DNA from: Sphingomonas sp. Leaf357
Lineage (GTDB): Bacteria; Pseudomonadota; Alphaproteobacteria; Sphingomonadales; Sphingomonadaceae
Length of the DNA: 64,000 bases
Assembly: GCF_001423845.1 (NCBI RefSeq)
Contig: NZ_LMPM01000002.1
Location: forward strand, 310,001 to 374,000
Reading direction: 5' to 3'
The notes below the pieces were generated by a model. The model was not told the DNA's origin and searched no databases. It saw nothing but the letters and a program-made list of their open reading frames with translations. The position numbers were made by a program, and so were the translations under genes. Shown here piece by piece: positions 40,095 through 50,771 of the stretch. Position 1 is the first letter of the stretch; every line of letters begins with the position of its first letter.

Positions 40095-41069
40095 ATGGAA
40101 CTGATGCCGTTCATGATGATGGTCGGAGGCGCATGCGTCTTCTTGGCGATGCTTGCCTTTGCCTTTTCCGGGCCTTCGGCGCAGCGGGCGCAGACGCGCC
40201 GGCTTACGACGCTGAAGGCGCGCCATAGCGCCGGCGAGCTCGTGGTCGAAGCGCAGATGGCGCGTCGCATCGCGGCCGCCCGCGGCAACAAGATGGACGG
40301 CTTCGCCGCGCGCTTCCTCCCGCGCCCGGCCGAACTCAAGAAACGCTTGTCCCGAACCGGCAAGCCCTGGACGGTCGGCCAGTATGGCATGGTAACGCTC
40401 GGCATCATCATTGTCGTCGCCATGCTTGCCTGGCTCAAGGGCTTGCCCTTGCTCCTTGCGCTGCTGCTCGGAGTGATGCTCGGCGCGGGCCTGCCGCATT
40501 TCGCGGTCGGCTTCTTTATCAAGCGTCGTATCAACAAGTTCACCGTCAAGCTGCCCGATGCGATCGAACTGCTCGTTCGCGGCCTCCGCTCCGGCCTGCC
40601 CATCACTGAGACGATCGCCGTCGTCGGCAGCGAGATGCAGGGACCGGTCGGCGTCGAATTCCGCGCCGTGACCGACAAGATGAAGATCGGTCGGACGATG
40701 GACGTCGCGCTTCAGGACACGGCCGATCGGCTCGGCACGCCCGAATTCCAGTTCTTCGTCATCTCGATCGCGATCCAGCGCGAAACCGGCGGCAACCTTG
40801 CCGAGACGCTCGCCAATCTGGCCACGGTGTTGCGCATGCGCGGACAGATGAAACTTAAAATCAAGGCGATGTCGTCCGAATCCAAGGCGTCGGCCTATAT
40901 CATCGGATCGCTGCCGTTCATCGTCTTCGGCATGATCTGGATGATCAACAGCAGCTACATGCAAACCTTCTTTTCAGATCAGCGGCTGATGGTCGCCGGT
41001 GGCGGCGGGCTGTGCTGGATGAGCATCGGCGCATTCATCATGGCCAAGATGATCAATTTTGAAATCTGA
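40095..41069 (+). CDS. tadB: Tad pilus inner-membrane platform protein TadB
   Basis: A 324-residue polytopic protein of the type II secretion F family. N-terminal membrane helices (MMMVGGACVFLAMLAFAFS) are followed by two T2SSF-like helices. The GspF motif is LPDAIELLVRGLRSGLPITE, and ISIAIQRETGGNLAETLANL is typical. C-terminal helices end WMSIGAFIMAKMINFEI. It forms with TadC the base on which the CpaF ATPase acts. Its full length suggests that only cpaF, not part of tadB, is missing. Confidence 0.93.
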   Translation: MELMPFMMMVGGACVFLAMLAFAFSGPSAQRAQTRRLTTLKARHSAGELVVEAQMARRIAAARGNKMDGFAARFLPRPAELKKRLSRTGKPWTVGQYGMVTLGIIIVVAMLAWLKGLPLLLALLLGVMLGAGLPHFAVGFFIKRRINKFTVKLPDAIELLVRGLRSGLPITETIAVVGSEMQGPVGVEFRAVTDKMKIGRTMDVALQDTADRLGTPEFQFFVISIAIQRETGGNLAETLANLATVLRMRGQMKLKIKAMSSESKASAYIIGSLPFIVFGMIWMINSSYMQTFFSDQRLMVAGGGGLCWMSIGAFIMAKMINFEI

Positions 41070-41090
41070 TACGGGACTCTGACAGCAGCC

Positions 41091-42086
41091 ATGATCGCAA
41101 CGGGCGGACCTAAGATCCTCGGGGTCGATGTGATGACGGTGGTGACGTTGCTCGCCGGCGTCGCCGCGTTCGCGGTGCTGCTGGCGATCTACGCCGTGAC
41201 CACGGTGCGCGATCCGGGCACCAAGCGCGTCAAGGCGCTGAACGACCGCCGCGAACAGTTGAAGGCGGGTATCACCGCATCGACCAAGCGCCGTGCGAAG
41301 TTGGTCAACAAGAACGATACGACCGACCGGATCAAGGCGATCCTGTCCGGAATGAAGGTGCTGCAGGACAGCCAGGTCAAGGCCGCGCAGATCAAGCTGA
41401 TGCAGGCCGGCATCCGGTCGAAGGAATATGCCGTCGCGGTGATCTTCGGCCGCCTGGTGCTGCCGATCATCTTCGGCGCGCTGGCGATCTACATCGTCTA
41501 TATCGCCGAGATGTTCCCCGATTACGGATCGCTGAAGCGCTACGGCATCGTCGCGGGCACGTTCGTCCTCGCCTACAAGGCGCCGGACATCTTCCTGAAG
41601 AACAAGATCAGCAAGCGTTCGGACGCGATCCGCAAGGGCCTGCCGGACGCGCTCGATTTGCTGGTGATCTGCGCCGAGGCCGGCCTGACGGTGGACGCCG
41701 CGTTCCAGCGCGTGGCACGCGAACTGGGTCGAGCCTATCCGGAACTGGGCGACGAATTCACGCTGACCGCGATCGAGCTGGGTTTCCTGTCCGAGCGTCG
41801 CCAGGCGTTCGAAAATCTGGCGATGCGCGTCAATCTCGATGCCGTGAAGGGCGTCGTCACCACCATGATCCAGACCGAGAAATACGGCACGCCGCTAGCG
41901 TCCGCATTGCGCGTCCTCTCCGCCGAATTCCGCAACGAGCGCATGATGCGCGCCGAAGAAAAGGCCGCGCGCCTGCCCGCGATCATGACCGTGCCGCTGA
42001 TCCTGTTCATCCTGCCGGTGCTGTTCATCGTCATCCTCGGCCCGGCGGCCTGCTCGATCTCCGACGCGTTCAAGGGTGGGATCTAA
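41091..42086 (+). CDS. tadC: Tad pilus inner-membrane platform protein TadC
   Basis: A 331-residue second GspF-like platform protein. Motifs include KGLPDALDLLVICAEAGLTV, DEFTLTAIELGFLSERRQAF and the C-terminal helix PAIMTVPLILFILPVLFIVI. It lies 21 bases after tadB and is probably co-transcribed with it. A TPR protein (TadD) that often follows is absent. Confidence 0.94.
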   Translation: MIATGGPKILGVDVMTVVTLLAGVAAFAVLLAIYAVTTVRDPGTKRVKALNDRREQLKAGITASTKRRAKLVNKNDTTDRIKAILSGMKVLQDSQVKAAQIKLMQAGIRSKEYAVAVIFGRLVLPIIFGALAIYIVYIAEMFPDYGSLKRYGIVAGTFVLAYKAPDIFLKNKISKRSDAIRKGLPDALDLLVICAEAGLTVDAAFQRVARELGRAYPELGDEFTLTAIELGFLSERRQAFENLAMRVNLDAVKGVVTTMIQTEKYGTPLASALRVLSAEFRNERMMRAEEKAARLPAIMTVPLILFILPVLFIVILGPAACSISDAFKGGI

Positions 42087-42150
42087 CCTCCCTTGATCGC
42101 GGGCGGACTCGCGGTCAGGATGGGTGCACCACTTTAGACAGGCGACGACG

Positions 42151-42729
42151 ATGCTGTTCACCACCTTCCCGCAAGTGATTGCGCTGCTGATCCTTTTCGT
42201 CGCCGGCCTGTTCGTGGGGCTCGGCCTGCATCCCGGCGGGGCGAAGTGGAAGAAGCGGTTCAAGGACGAGAGCGACAATTACGCCGCCTTCCGCCGCGTG
42301 GCCGACAAGGCGCAGCGCGACTCCAATCAGCGCATCAGTGCACTGGAGGCCGAGCTTGCCCGATTGGAGAAGACCGAACCGGCGACCGTCGCCACTCCGA
42401 AGACCCCCGCTTCGACGGTCGGAACTCCAATGGTCGTGGCTTCGGCGGCGACCGCCGCGCCGATCGTCGCCTCCACCGCGCCGGCTTCCGGCAATCGTGA
42501 TCTTTCCCGCATCCGGGGCATCGATTCGGTCCTGAAGACCAAGTTGTTCGCCCTCGGCGTAACGGAGTTCGCGGATATCGAGAACCTGACCGACGAGGAC
42601 GAGATGGCGCTGGAGCAGCGCCTCGGTGTTCCCGCCGGCTATATCACACGCGAGCAGTGGCGGGAGCAGGCGCGGTTGCTGCGCACCGGTCAGGACGCCG
42701 AACAGGCGGAACGCTTCCCCCGGGACTGA
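42151..42729 (+). CDS. Membrane-anchored helix-hairpin-helix protein
   Basis: A 192-residue protein with three parts. An N-terminal transmembrane helix (TFPQVIALLILFVAGLFVGL) is followed by a coiled-coil-like charged stretch (QRDSNQRISALEAELARLEK) and an Ala/Thr/Pro linker. The C-terminal helix-hairpin-helix domain is DLSRIRGIDSVLKTKLFALGV with ENLTDEDEMALEQRLGVPAGYI. Such domains, common in alphaproteobacterial membrane proteins, resemble the nucleic-acid-binding HhH_5 motif. Start at ATG 42151; an in-frame GTG at 42124 has no SD. Its link to the Tad genes upstream is only positional. Confidence 0.72.
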   Translation: MLFTTFPQVIALLILFVAGLFVGLGLHPGGAKWKKRFKDESDNYAAFRRVADKAQRDSNQRISALEAELARLEKTEPATVATPKTPASTVGTPMVVASAATAAPIVASTAPASGNRDLSRIRGIDSVLKTKLFALGVTEFADIENLTDEDEMALEQRLGVPAGYITREQWREQARLLRTGQDAEQAERFPRD

Positions 42730-42731
42730 CG

Positions 42732-43250
42732 CTATTCGAGCGGCCCACAGGTCGTCGTGCGCCGTGTCGCATCGAGCGTGGCGAAGCGGGCGCGATCGGT
42801 GACCAGGACACGGACGAGAGCGATACCGCGATCGCCCCCCACCTGCACGGCTTCATAGCCCGCCGGCACGACCTGCCCGGCGCGGGCGATGGCGAGCTTG
42901 AACGGCATGCCCTTCGCCTGCAGCGCGTTGCGGACGAACACCGTATCGGTGCGCGAATCGAAGATCGAGAGCGACCAATAGGGCGCCGGCACCGGCACCG
43001 CATCGATCAGCACCGGGCCGTCGGACACGTCGAACGGGCAGGACGAATAGGCCAGATCGGGGCTGGGCCGGACGATCTTGCGCGCCGCCGCGGTGGCGAG
43101 CGGGCTGTGGGTGAAGCGGTTGACGCCGCCGGCCGACACACGCTTGATCGCCGCCGTCATCAGCACGTCCGGGGTGCGCAGCAACGCGACGTAATAGGCG
43201 CCGCCGGCGACGATCAGTCCGGCGAGGATCGGAAGCAGCCAGCGGCGCAT
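42732..43250 (-). CDS. DUF1254 domain-containing exported protein
   Basis: A 172-residue protein with an N-terminal membrane anchor (WLLPILAGLIVAGGAYYVAL). A DUF1254-type core follows: AYSSCPFDVSDGPVLIDAV with APYWSLSIFDSRTDTVF. Function unknown. Its start overlaps the stop of the DUF1214 gene by one base (43250), so the two genes form a translationally coupled pair. In many proteins these two domains occur on one chain; here they are split. Confidence 0.8.
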   Translation of the reverse strand: MRRWLLPILAGLIVAGGAYYVALLRTPDVLMTAAIKRVSAGGVNRFTHSPLATAAARKIVRPSPDLAYSSCPFDVSDGPVLIDAVPVPAPYWSLSIFDSRTDTVFVRNALQAKGMPFKLAIARAGQVVPAGYEAVQVGGDRGIALVRVLVTDRARFATLDATRRTTTCGPLE

Positions 43251-43822
43251 CAGCAGGCCTCCCGAACGATCCTGGGCAGGACGGATGCCGGCGGATTGCC
43301 TCCGCCGCCGTCACGCGGCAGATAGGTGCGCAGCGTGAGTTCGAGATGCGCGATCCCGCCGCTGGGCAGCCATGCACCGGGTTGCCGCCCCGGCGACAGC
43401 GTCAGCGCCCAGCCGTTCGCCCCCTGATCCGGGAAGGCCGAACCGGCGACCGAATAGAGGTTGGCGGGATTGGCGATGAGATAGCCGTCCGGATCATAGG
43501 CGGTCAGGCTCCACCACGCGGCGGGCAAGGCACCGCCGGTGATGCGATACCGGCAGCGTCCGTCGAGCAATCGCCCCGCGCTATCGGTCGCGGCGGTGTA
43601 GTAACGCGCTTCGTGGGCGGGAAGCGCGAGCAGCCCCTTCAGCGCGACGACCGCGCGGGTATAGGGGTCGGCATCGGCCGATCCGAACTGCGTGCCGGTC
43701 GCCCAGGGGCCGATCGTGACGTTGTTGCCGAGCGCCGCGGCGCGCACCGTGTAGACCGCCGCGCCCAGGCCGAGACACGCGCCGGCGACGGTACAGATCA
43801 GATAGCGCGCCCAGGGTTTCAT
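43250..43822 (-). CDS. DUF1214 domain-containing exported protein
   Basis: A 190-residue protein with signal anchor (YLICTVAGACLGLGAAVYTV). The C-terminal DUF1214 domain has AAWWSLTAYDPDGYLIANPAN and LSPGRQPGAWLPSGGIAHLE. Function unknown. It is the first gene of the DUF1214-DUF1254 pair, reading toward tadC's neighbour. It lies between two large operons and has no visible link to either. Confidence 0.82.
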   Translation of the reverse strand: MKPWARYLICTVAGACLGLGAAVYTVRAAALGNNVTIGPWATGTQFGSADADPYTRAVVALKGLLALPAHEARYYTAATDSAGRLLDGRCRYRITGGALPAAWWSLTAYDPDGYLIANPANLYSVAGSAFPDQGANGWALTLSPGRQPGAWLPSGGIAHLELTLRTYLPRDGGGGNPPASVLPRIVREAC

Positions 43823-43882
43823 CGATCCATCCCCGCCATTTTCACCGATGATATCGGCTTCCGGCGAGGATGGATAGAAGGC

Positions 43883-46549
<2,667 letters not shown>

Positions 46550-46560
46550 CGTCTGTCCCT

Positions 46561-46585
46561 GTAGCTTCTAGCCGTAGCTTCTAGT
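46561..46585. repeat. Two direct copies of CTAGAAGCTAC(A/G)G upstream of ppdK
   Basis: Read on the minus strand, CTAGAAGCTACGG is followed directly by CTAGAAGCTACAG, ending about a dozen bases before the ppdK ATG. This could be an operator or a 5'-UTR element; there is no other evidence. Confidence 0.4.
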
Positions 46586-46636
46586 CGTTCGCCGGGGAGG
46601 CGAAGTTCACACATGTTCACGCGGTACGAGGGTGCG

Positions 46637-49093
46637 TCAGCCCTCGATCTTCGAGAAATCGGCGACCGTGTGGACCGCGGCGCGCACGCGGGCGAGCAGG
46701 GCGAGACGGGCCATCCGCTTTTCGGGCTCGGGATCGTTGACGGTCACGGTTTCAAAGAACGCATCGATCGGGGCGCGCAGCGTGGCCAGCGCCGCCATCG
46801 CCCCCTCGAAATCCTCGCGTTCGACGGCGGCCCGCGCCCGGGGGGCAGCGGCGTCGAGCGCGGTGATGAGGGCAGCTTCGTCCTTTTCCGGCGTGTAGGA
46901 CAGCGGATTTTGTTCGCCCGCCGCCAATTCCGCCGCCCCAGCCCCGCTCGTCACCCCAGCGAAGGCTGGGGTCTCAAGCGGCTCTTGTCCCGCGCCTTCG
47001 CCCGAGATCCCAGCCTGCGCTGGGATGACGGTGTTGGAGGGGGCGACGCCTTCCTTCTTCAGGATATTCGCCGCACGCTTGTACCCGGCGAGCAGGTTCG
47101 CGCCGTCGGGCGTGCCGACGAACGCCTGCAACGCATGCACCCGGGCGAGCAGGCGGACGAGATCGTCCTCGCCCCCCAAAGCGAACACCGCATCGATCAG
47201 GTCGTGCCGGACGCCCGCTTCGCGTTGCTGTACTTTGAGGCGGTCGGCGAAGAAGTCGAGGACCGCTTGCGACCGCTCCCAAACGGCATCCCATTGCTGT
47301 CCAAACCGTTGACTGTAAGCAGCCTTTTCCGCCTCGTTGATGGCCCGGAAAGCTTTTCCAATTCCATCGTCGCTTTTAGAAAGTTCACCGAACATTAATG
47401 AGCTTCGAAGCGCCGTTGCAGACAGACTTACGGTCTTGTCGTCGATAATCCGCAGCAACATCGCCATACGGATCGCGTTCAGTAGAGGAACTCGCAGCCC
47501 ATTTTCGTCTATCGTCTGCAGAATTGCCAACGCGGCACGACGCAACGCGAACGGATCCTTTGATCCGGTGGGGGTCAGCCCTTCGAAGAAAAACTGAGCA
47601 ACGCTGTCCAACTTGTCCGCCAGCGACACCGCCACCGTGACCGGCGCGGTGGGGACGTCGTCGCCCTGGCCGACCGGCTTGTAGTGATCGCGGATCGCTT
47701 CGGCGACCGCCGCGTCCTCGCCTTGGGCCAGCGCGTAATAGCCGCCCATCAGGCCTTGCAGTTCGGGGAATTCGCCGACCATGCCGGTGACAAGATCCGC
47801 CTTGGCGAGGCGCGCCGCGCGTTCGGCCTGGGAGGCGAGAGCTACACGCAACTCCTCCGTCATCCCCGCGAAGGCGGGGATCCCGCTTCTGGCGTCGGAC
47901 GAAACAGAAGAAGAAGCGGGATCCCAGCCTTCGCGGGGATGACGGGTAGCGGTTCCGGAGGGAGTCCCACTCCCAACGATACCCTCTTCGACCAGCCACC
48001 GGGCCAGTTTCGCGACGCGATCGACCTTGTCGGCGACCGTGCCGAGCTTCTCGTGGAAGACGATCTGGCCTAGTTTCTCGCGCTGAACGTCGAGCGGCAC
48101 CTTCAGATCGGTATCGTAGAAGAACATCGCGTCCGACAGCCTCGCCGCGAGCACCTTGCGGTTGCCCTCGACGATCTTCCCGCCGCCGTCCGCCGCGTCG
48201 ATATTGGCGGTGCAGACGAAGGCGTTCGCCAGTTTCCCGTCCGCATCACGGCACACGAAATACTTCTGGTTCACGCGTGCGGTGAGCTGGATCACCTCGG
48301 GCGGCACGTCCAGGAACGCTGCGTCGAAGCGGCCGAGCAGCGGCACGGGCCATTCGGTCAGGCCGGCATTCTCGGTCAGCAGGCCTTCGTCCTGCACCAG
48401 TTCCAGCCCGGCCTTGCGCGCGGCCATCGTCGCGCCGAGCGCGATGATCTGGCGGCGTTCGTCCTGATCGACGATCACGTGGCAGGCACGGAGCTTGTCG
48501 GCATAATCGGCGGCGCTGCCGATCGTGATGACGCCCGGATGGTGGAAGCGGTGGCCGACCGTGGCGGCACGCGATACGATCCCGGCGATCTCGAAGGGCA
48601 CGATCTCCTCGCCGAGCAGGGCGACGATCCCTTGCAGCGGGCGGACCCATTTAAGGCTTTCGGTCGTGCTGCTGGCGGCACCCCAGCGCATCGATTTCGG
48701 CCAGGGGAAGGCGCGGACGATGTTCGGGATCGCCTCGGCCAGCACATCGGCGGTGGCGCGGCCGGGCTTGTCGACGATCGCGAACAGGATGCCGTCGCGC
48801 TCGACCAGTTGGTCGCGGGCCAGGCCGGTCTTGCGCAGGAAGCCTTCGAGCGCCTGTGGGGGGGCGCTGGTCTTGGGGCCCTTGGTCTCCTCACTGACGG
48901 CGGCGGTCTCGGTGGGGAGGTCGCGGGCGATGAGCGCCAGGCGGCGCGGCGTGGCGAACGTGACGATCGCATCGGTGTGCAGGCCGGCTTTCGTCAGCTC
49001 GGCGGCGAACAGGCGGGCGAGATCGTCGCGCGCCTTGTCCTGCATGCGCGCGGGGACTTCTTCGGAGCGAAGCTCCAGCAGGAAATCAGCCAT
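46637..49093 (-). CDS. glyS: Glycyl-tRNA synthetase beta subunit, with two in-frame palindromic insertions
   Basis: An 818-residue beta chain of the alpha2-beta2 GlyRS; the family is usually about 690-750 residues. It starts MADFLLELRSEEVPARMQDK (ATG 49093; the frame to 49165 is repeat DNA). B-domain and HD-like segments include AKADLVTGMVGEFPELQGLMGGYYA, and the DALR anticodon-binding region follows toward VHTVADFSKIEG. Residues about 383-412 (HPREGWDPASSS ... IPAFAGMTE) and 688-715 (TVIPAQAGISGE ... AFAGVTSG) are translations of dispersed palindromic repeats, which explains the extra length. Both sit in loops, before AKADL and after ANILKK, so function is probably kept. glyQ lies upstream, 474 bases away. 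Confidence 0.96.
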   Translation of the reverse strand: MADFLLELRSEEVPARMQDKARDDLARLFAAELTKAGLHTDAIVTFATPRRLALIARDLPTETAAVSEETKGPKTSAPPQALEGFLRKTGLARDQLVERDGILFAIVDKPGRATADVLAEAIPNIVRAFPWPKSMRWGAASSTTESLKWVRPLQGIVALLGEEIVPFEIAGIVSRAATVGHRFHHPGVITIGSAADYADKLRACHVIVDQDERRQIIALGATMAARKAGLELVQDEGLLTENAGLTEWPVPLLGRFDAAFLDVPPEVIQLTARVNQKYFVCRDADGKLANAFVCTANIDAADGGGKIVEGNRKVLAARLSDAMFFYDTDLKVPLDVQREKLGQIVFHEKLGTVADKVDRVAKLARWLVEEGIVGSGTPSGTATRHPREGWDPASSSVSSDARSGIPAFAGMTEELRVALASQAERAARLAKADLVTGMVGEFPELQGLMGGYYALAQGEDAAVAEAIRDHYKPVGQGDDVPTAPVTVAVSLADKLDSVAQFFFEGLTPTGSKDPFALRRAALAILQTIDENGLRVPLLNAIRMAMLLRIIDDKTVSLSATALRSSLMFGELSKSDDGIGKAFRAINEAEKAAYSQRFGQQWDAVWERSQAVLDFFADRLKVQQREAGVRHDLIDAVFALGGEDDLVRLLARVHALQAFVGTPDGANLLAGYKRAANILKKEGVAPSNTVIPAQAGISGEGAGQEPLETPAFAGVTSGAGAAELAAGEQNPLSYTPEKDEAALITALDAAAPRARAAVEREDFEGAMAALATLRAPIDAFFETVTVNDPEPEKRMARLALLARVRAAVHTVADFSKIEG
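46949..47031. repeat. Palindromic repeat inserted in frame in glyS (C-terminal copy)
   Basis: Ends CGTCACCCCAGCGAAGGCTGG (46949 on) and CCAGCCTGCGCTGGGATGACG (to 47031), with inner TCTCAAGCGGCTCTTGTCCCG. It is translated in frame as part of the glyS anticodon-binding region loop. The same element, with near-identical internal text, recurs at 49398-49540. Confidence 0.85.
47857..47945. repeat. Palindromic repeat inserted in frame in glyS (central copy)
   Basis: Ends CCGTCATCCCCGCGAAGGCG (47857 on) and CCTTCGCGGGGATGACGG (to 47945), with inner arms GATCCCGCTTCT / AGAAGCGGGATC. It is a nearly perfect palindrome translated in frame in glyS without introducing a stop. Confidence 0.9.
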
Positions 49094-49104
49094 TGGCCAT
49101 CTCC

Positions 49105-49355
49105 TTCTTCGTGGCTTCGTGGCTTCGTGCGAGCAGATTTTTTTCGCACGAAGACACGAAGGCACGAAGAGAAGAAGCAGGAAGGGAAGAAGATTTGCTC
49201 GCGCGAAGACGCGAAGACGCGAAGAGGAGTTCTTTTATCGCCGCGTCCTCCGCGCCTCTGCGCGCAAAAAATAAGACTGGTTCGTGCAGAGCCGCAGAGG
49301 ACGCAGAGGACAACATCTTCGCGCCTTCGCGCCTTCGCGCGAGCAAATCTTCTTG
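49105..49355. repeat. Compound long hairpin built of 8-bp CGAAG units (glyS-glyQ gap)
   Basis: Hairpin 1: CTTCTTCGTGGCTTCGTGGC... (49105-49133) with ...CACGAAGACACGAAGGCACG (49144-49174). Hairpin 2: 39-base arms 49186-49224 and 49317-49355 pair at 36 positions, core GCGCGAGCAAATCTTCTT. Nested in hairpin 2 is a third pair built on CCTCTGCG / CGCAGAGG (about 49244-49265 and 49284-49311). Arms consist of tandem 8-bp units such as CGCGAAGA. A 164-codon frame over this DNA is not a gene. Confidence 0.85.
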
Positions 49356-49397
49356 TTTGCGCTGACGCGCGAAGTGGTGGCGTCCGCCAACCATCAT

Positions 49398-49540
49398 CGT
49401 CACCCCAGCGGAGGAGTGCGGGGTCGGATGGTCCCCCGGACCATCCTTGAACATGCAGGGCATGTTCAACCCCGCACTGGTCTCGAGCGGCTCTCGTCCC
49501 GCGCCTTCGCCTGAGATCCCAGCCTTCGCTACGATGACGG
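49398..49540. repeat. Palindromic repeat pair upstream of glyQ stop
   Basis: Ends CGTCACCCCAGCGGAGGAGTG (49398 on) and CCAGCCTTCGCTACGATGACGG (to 49540), with nested arms AGTGCGGGGT / ACCCCGCACT and an inner GGATGGTCC / GGACCATCC palindrome. Right part shares CGGCTCTCGTCCCGCGCCTTCG with the glyS insertion at 46949. Confidence 0.8.
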
Positions 49541-49567
49541 CTCCGGAGTTAATTGGGGAAAAAGACA

Positions 49568-50461
49568 TCATGCCGTCCACCCCGGATAGGCCGCTTGCCA
49601 GTCGGGCGTGCGGTGGTCGATCCAGGCCTGGCAGCTGCCCTTCGCGAGATCACGGACGCGGCCCATATAGGCCTGGCGCTCCGCCACCGAGATCACGCCG
49701 CGCGCCTGCAGCAGGTTGAAGACGTGGCTGGCCTTGATCGCCTGTTCGTAGGCCGGGATCGGCAGCTTGGCGTTCAGGCTGTTCTCGCATTCCGCGACAT
49801 GCTTGCGGAACAGATCGAACAGCGCCTCGGTATCGGCGACCTCGAAGTTCCACTTCGACATCTGCTTCTCGTTTTCGAGGAAGACGTCGCCATAACTCAC
49901 GCCCGCATCGTTGAACGCGAGGTCGTACACGCTGTCCTTGTCCTGGATGTACATCGCCAGGCGTTCGAGGCCGTAGGTCAGTTCGCCGGCCACGGGCTTG
50001 CAGTCGAAGCCGCCCATCTGCTGGAAATAGGTGAACTGAGTCACCTCCATCCCGTCGCACCACACTTCCCAGCCTAGACCCCAGGCGCCCAATGTCGGGG
50101 ATTCCCAATCGTCCTCGACGAAGCGGATATCGTGTTTGGTGAAGTCGATGCCGATCGCGGCGAGGCTGCCGAGATACAGTTCCTGCAGGTCGGGCGGGCT
50201 GGGCTTCAGGATCACCTGATACTGATAATAATGCTGCAGCCGGTTCGGGTTCTCGCCGTAGCGGCCATCGGTCGGGCGGCGGCAGGGCTGGACGAAGGCG
50301 GCGTTCCACGGCTCGGGGCCGAGCGCGCGCAGCGTCGTCGCGGTGTGGAAGGTGCCGGCACCCATTTCCATGTCGTACGGTTGCAGGATCAGGCAGCCGC
50401 GTTCGCTCCAGTAATCGTGGAGCTTCAGGATCATGCGCTGGAAGCTGAGCGGCTGGCCCAA
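49568..50461 (-). CDS. glyQ: Glycyl-tRNA synthetase alpha subunit
   Basis: About 297 residues, the catalytic alpha chain of GlyRS. Clear family blocks are [58 protein letters not shown] and [20 protein letters not shown] take TTG 50461 (reading [18 protein letters not shown]) as start, because family members usually begin a few residues before LSFQRMIL and GGGG precedes it. ATG 50524 would add 21 residues without similarity to the family. The gene is separated from glyS by repeat-rich DNA, but both read the same way and probably form one transcript. Confidence 0.93.
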   Translation of the reverse strand: MGQPLSFQRMILKLHDYWSERGCLILQPYDMEMGAGTFHTATTLRALGPEPWNAAFVQPCRRPTDGRYGENPNRLQHYYQYQVILKPSPPDLQELYLGSLAAIGIDFTKHDIRFVEDDWESPTLGAWGLGWEVWCDGMEVTQFTYFQQMGGFDCKPVAGELTYGLERLAMYIQDKDSVYDLAFNDAGVSYGDVFLENEKQMSKWNFEVADTEALFDLFRKHVAECENSLNAKLPIPAYEQAIKASHVFNLLQARGVISVAERQAYMGRVRDLAKGSCQAWIDHRTPDWQAAYPGWTA

Positions 50462-50606
50462 AATTGAAACCCCAAAAGACGCGTTCGCAGGTGCGAAAAG
50501 ACAAGCGCCGACGCTTTGGCGCAAGGCTCCGACAGGGTCAACCGGGCGAGGTTAATGGGTGCCCCGAGGACGATCGTGGGAGGGCATCGACGTTTGGGCA
50601 CTCTCC

Positions 50607-50717
50607 CCGTCACCCCGGACGTGTTCCGGGGTCCACCAAGCGGCTTTCGATTACGAATAGTGAGTTGGGCGCTGAGCTGGCGGCACGTTGGACCCCGGAA
50701 CACGTCCGGGGTGACGG
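50607..50717. repeat. Perfect 29-bp inverted repeat between glyQ and the TraB-family gene
   Basis: Arms 50607-50635 and 50689-50717 are exact reverse complements over 29 bp (CCGTCACCCCGGACGTGTTC...). They enclose a 53-base spacer. It lies between divergent genes; the 310-base gap holds this element and nothing else that I can identify. Confidence 0.92.
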
Positions 50718-50771
50718 TTACGAGAACATGCGTCCGTTGCATCCGCGCGGAAGGCGGCTAGAGAAAGCGGC

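Noticed and set aside
37880..40678. 932-codon minus-strand frame over cpaC-tadB
   Set aside because: Spans several clear plus-strand genes; composition is that of a G+C shadow.
49105..49355. Possible CRISPR array from repeated 8-bp units
   Set aside because: Units are tandem without unique spacers and form inverted arms; no cas genes are nearby.
49086..49580. 164-codon minus-strand frame and overlapping plus-strand frames between glyS and glyQ
   Set aside because: They are translations of inverted repeats and 8-bp tandem units, not genes.
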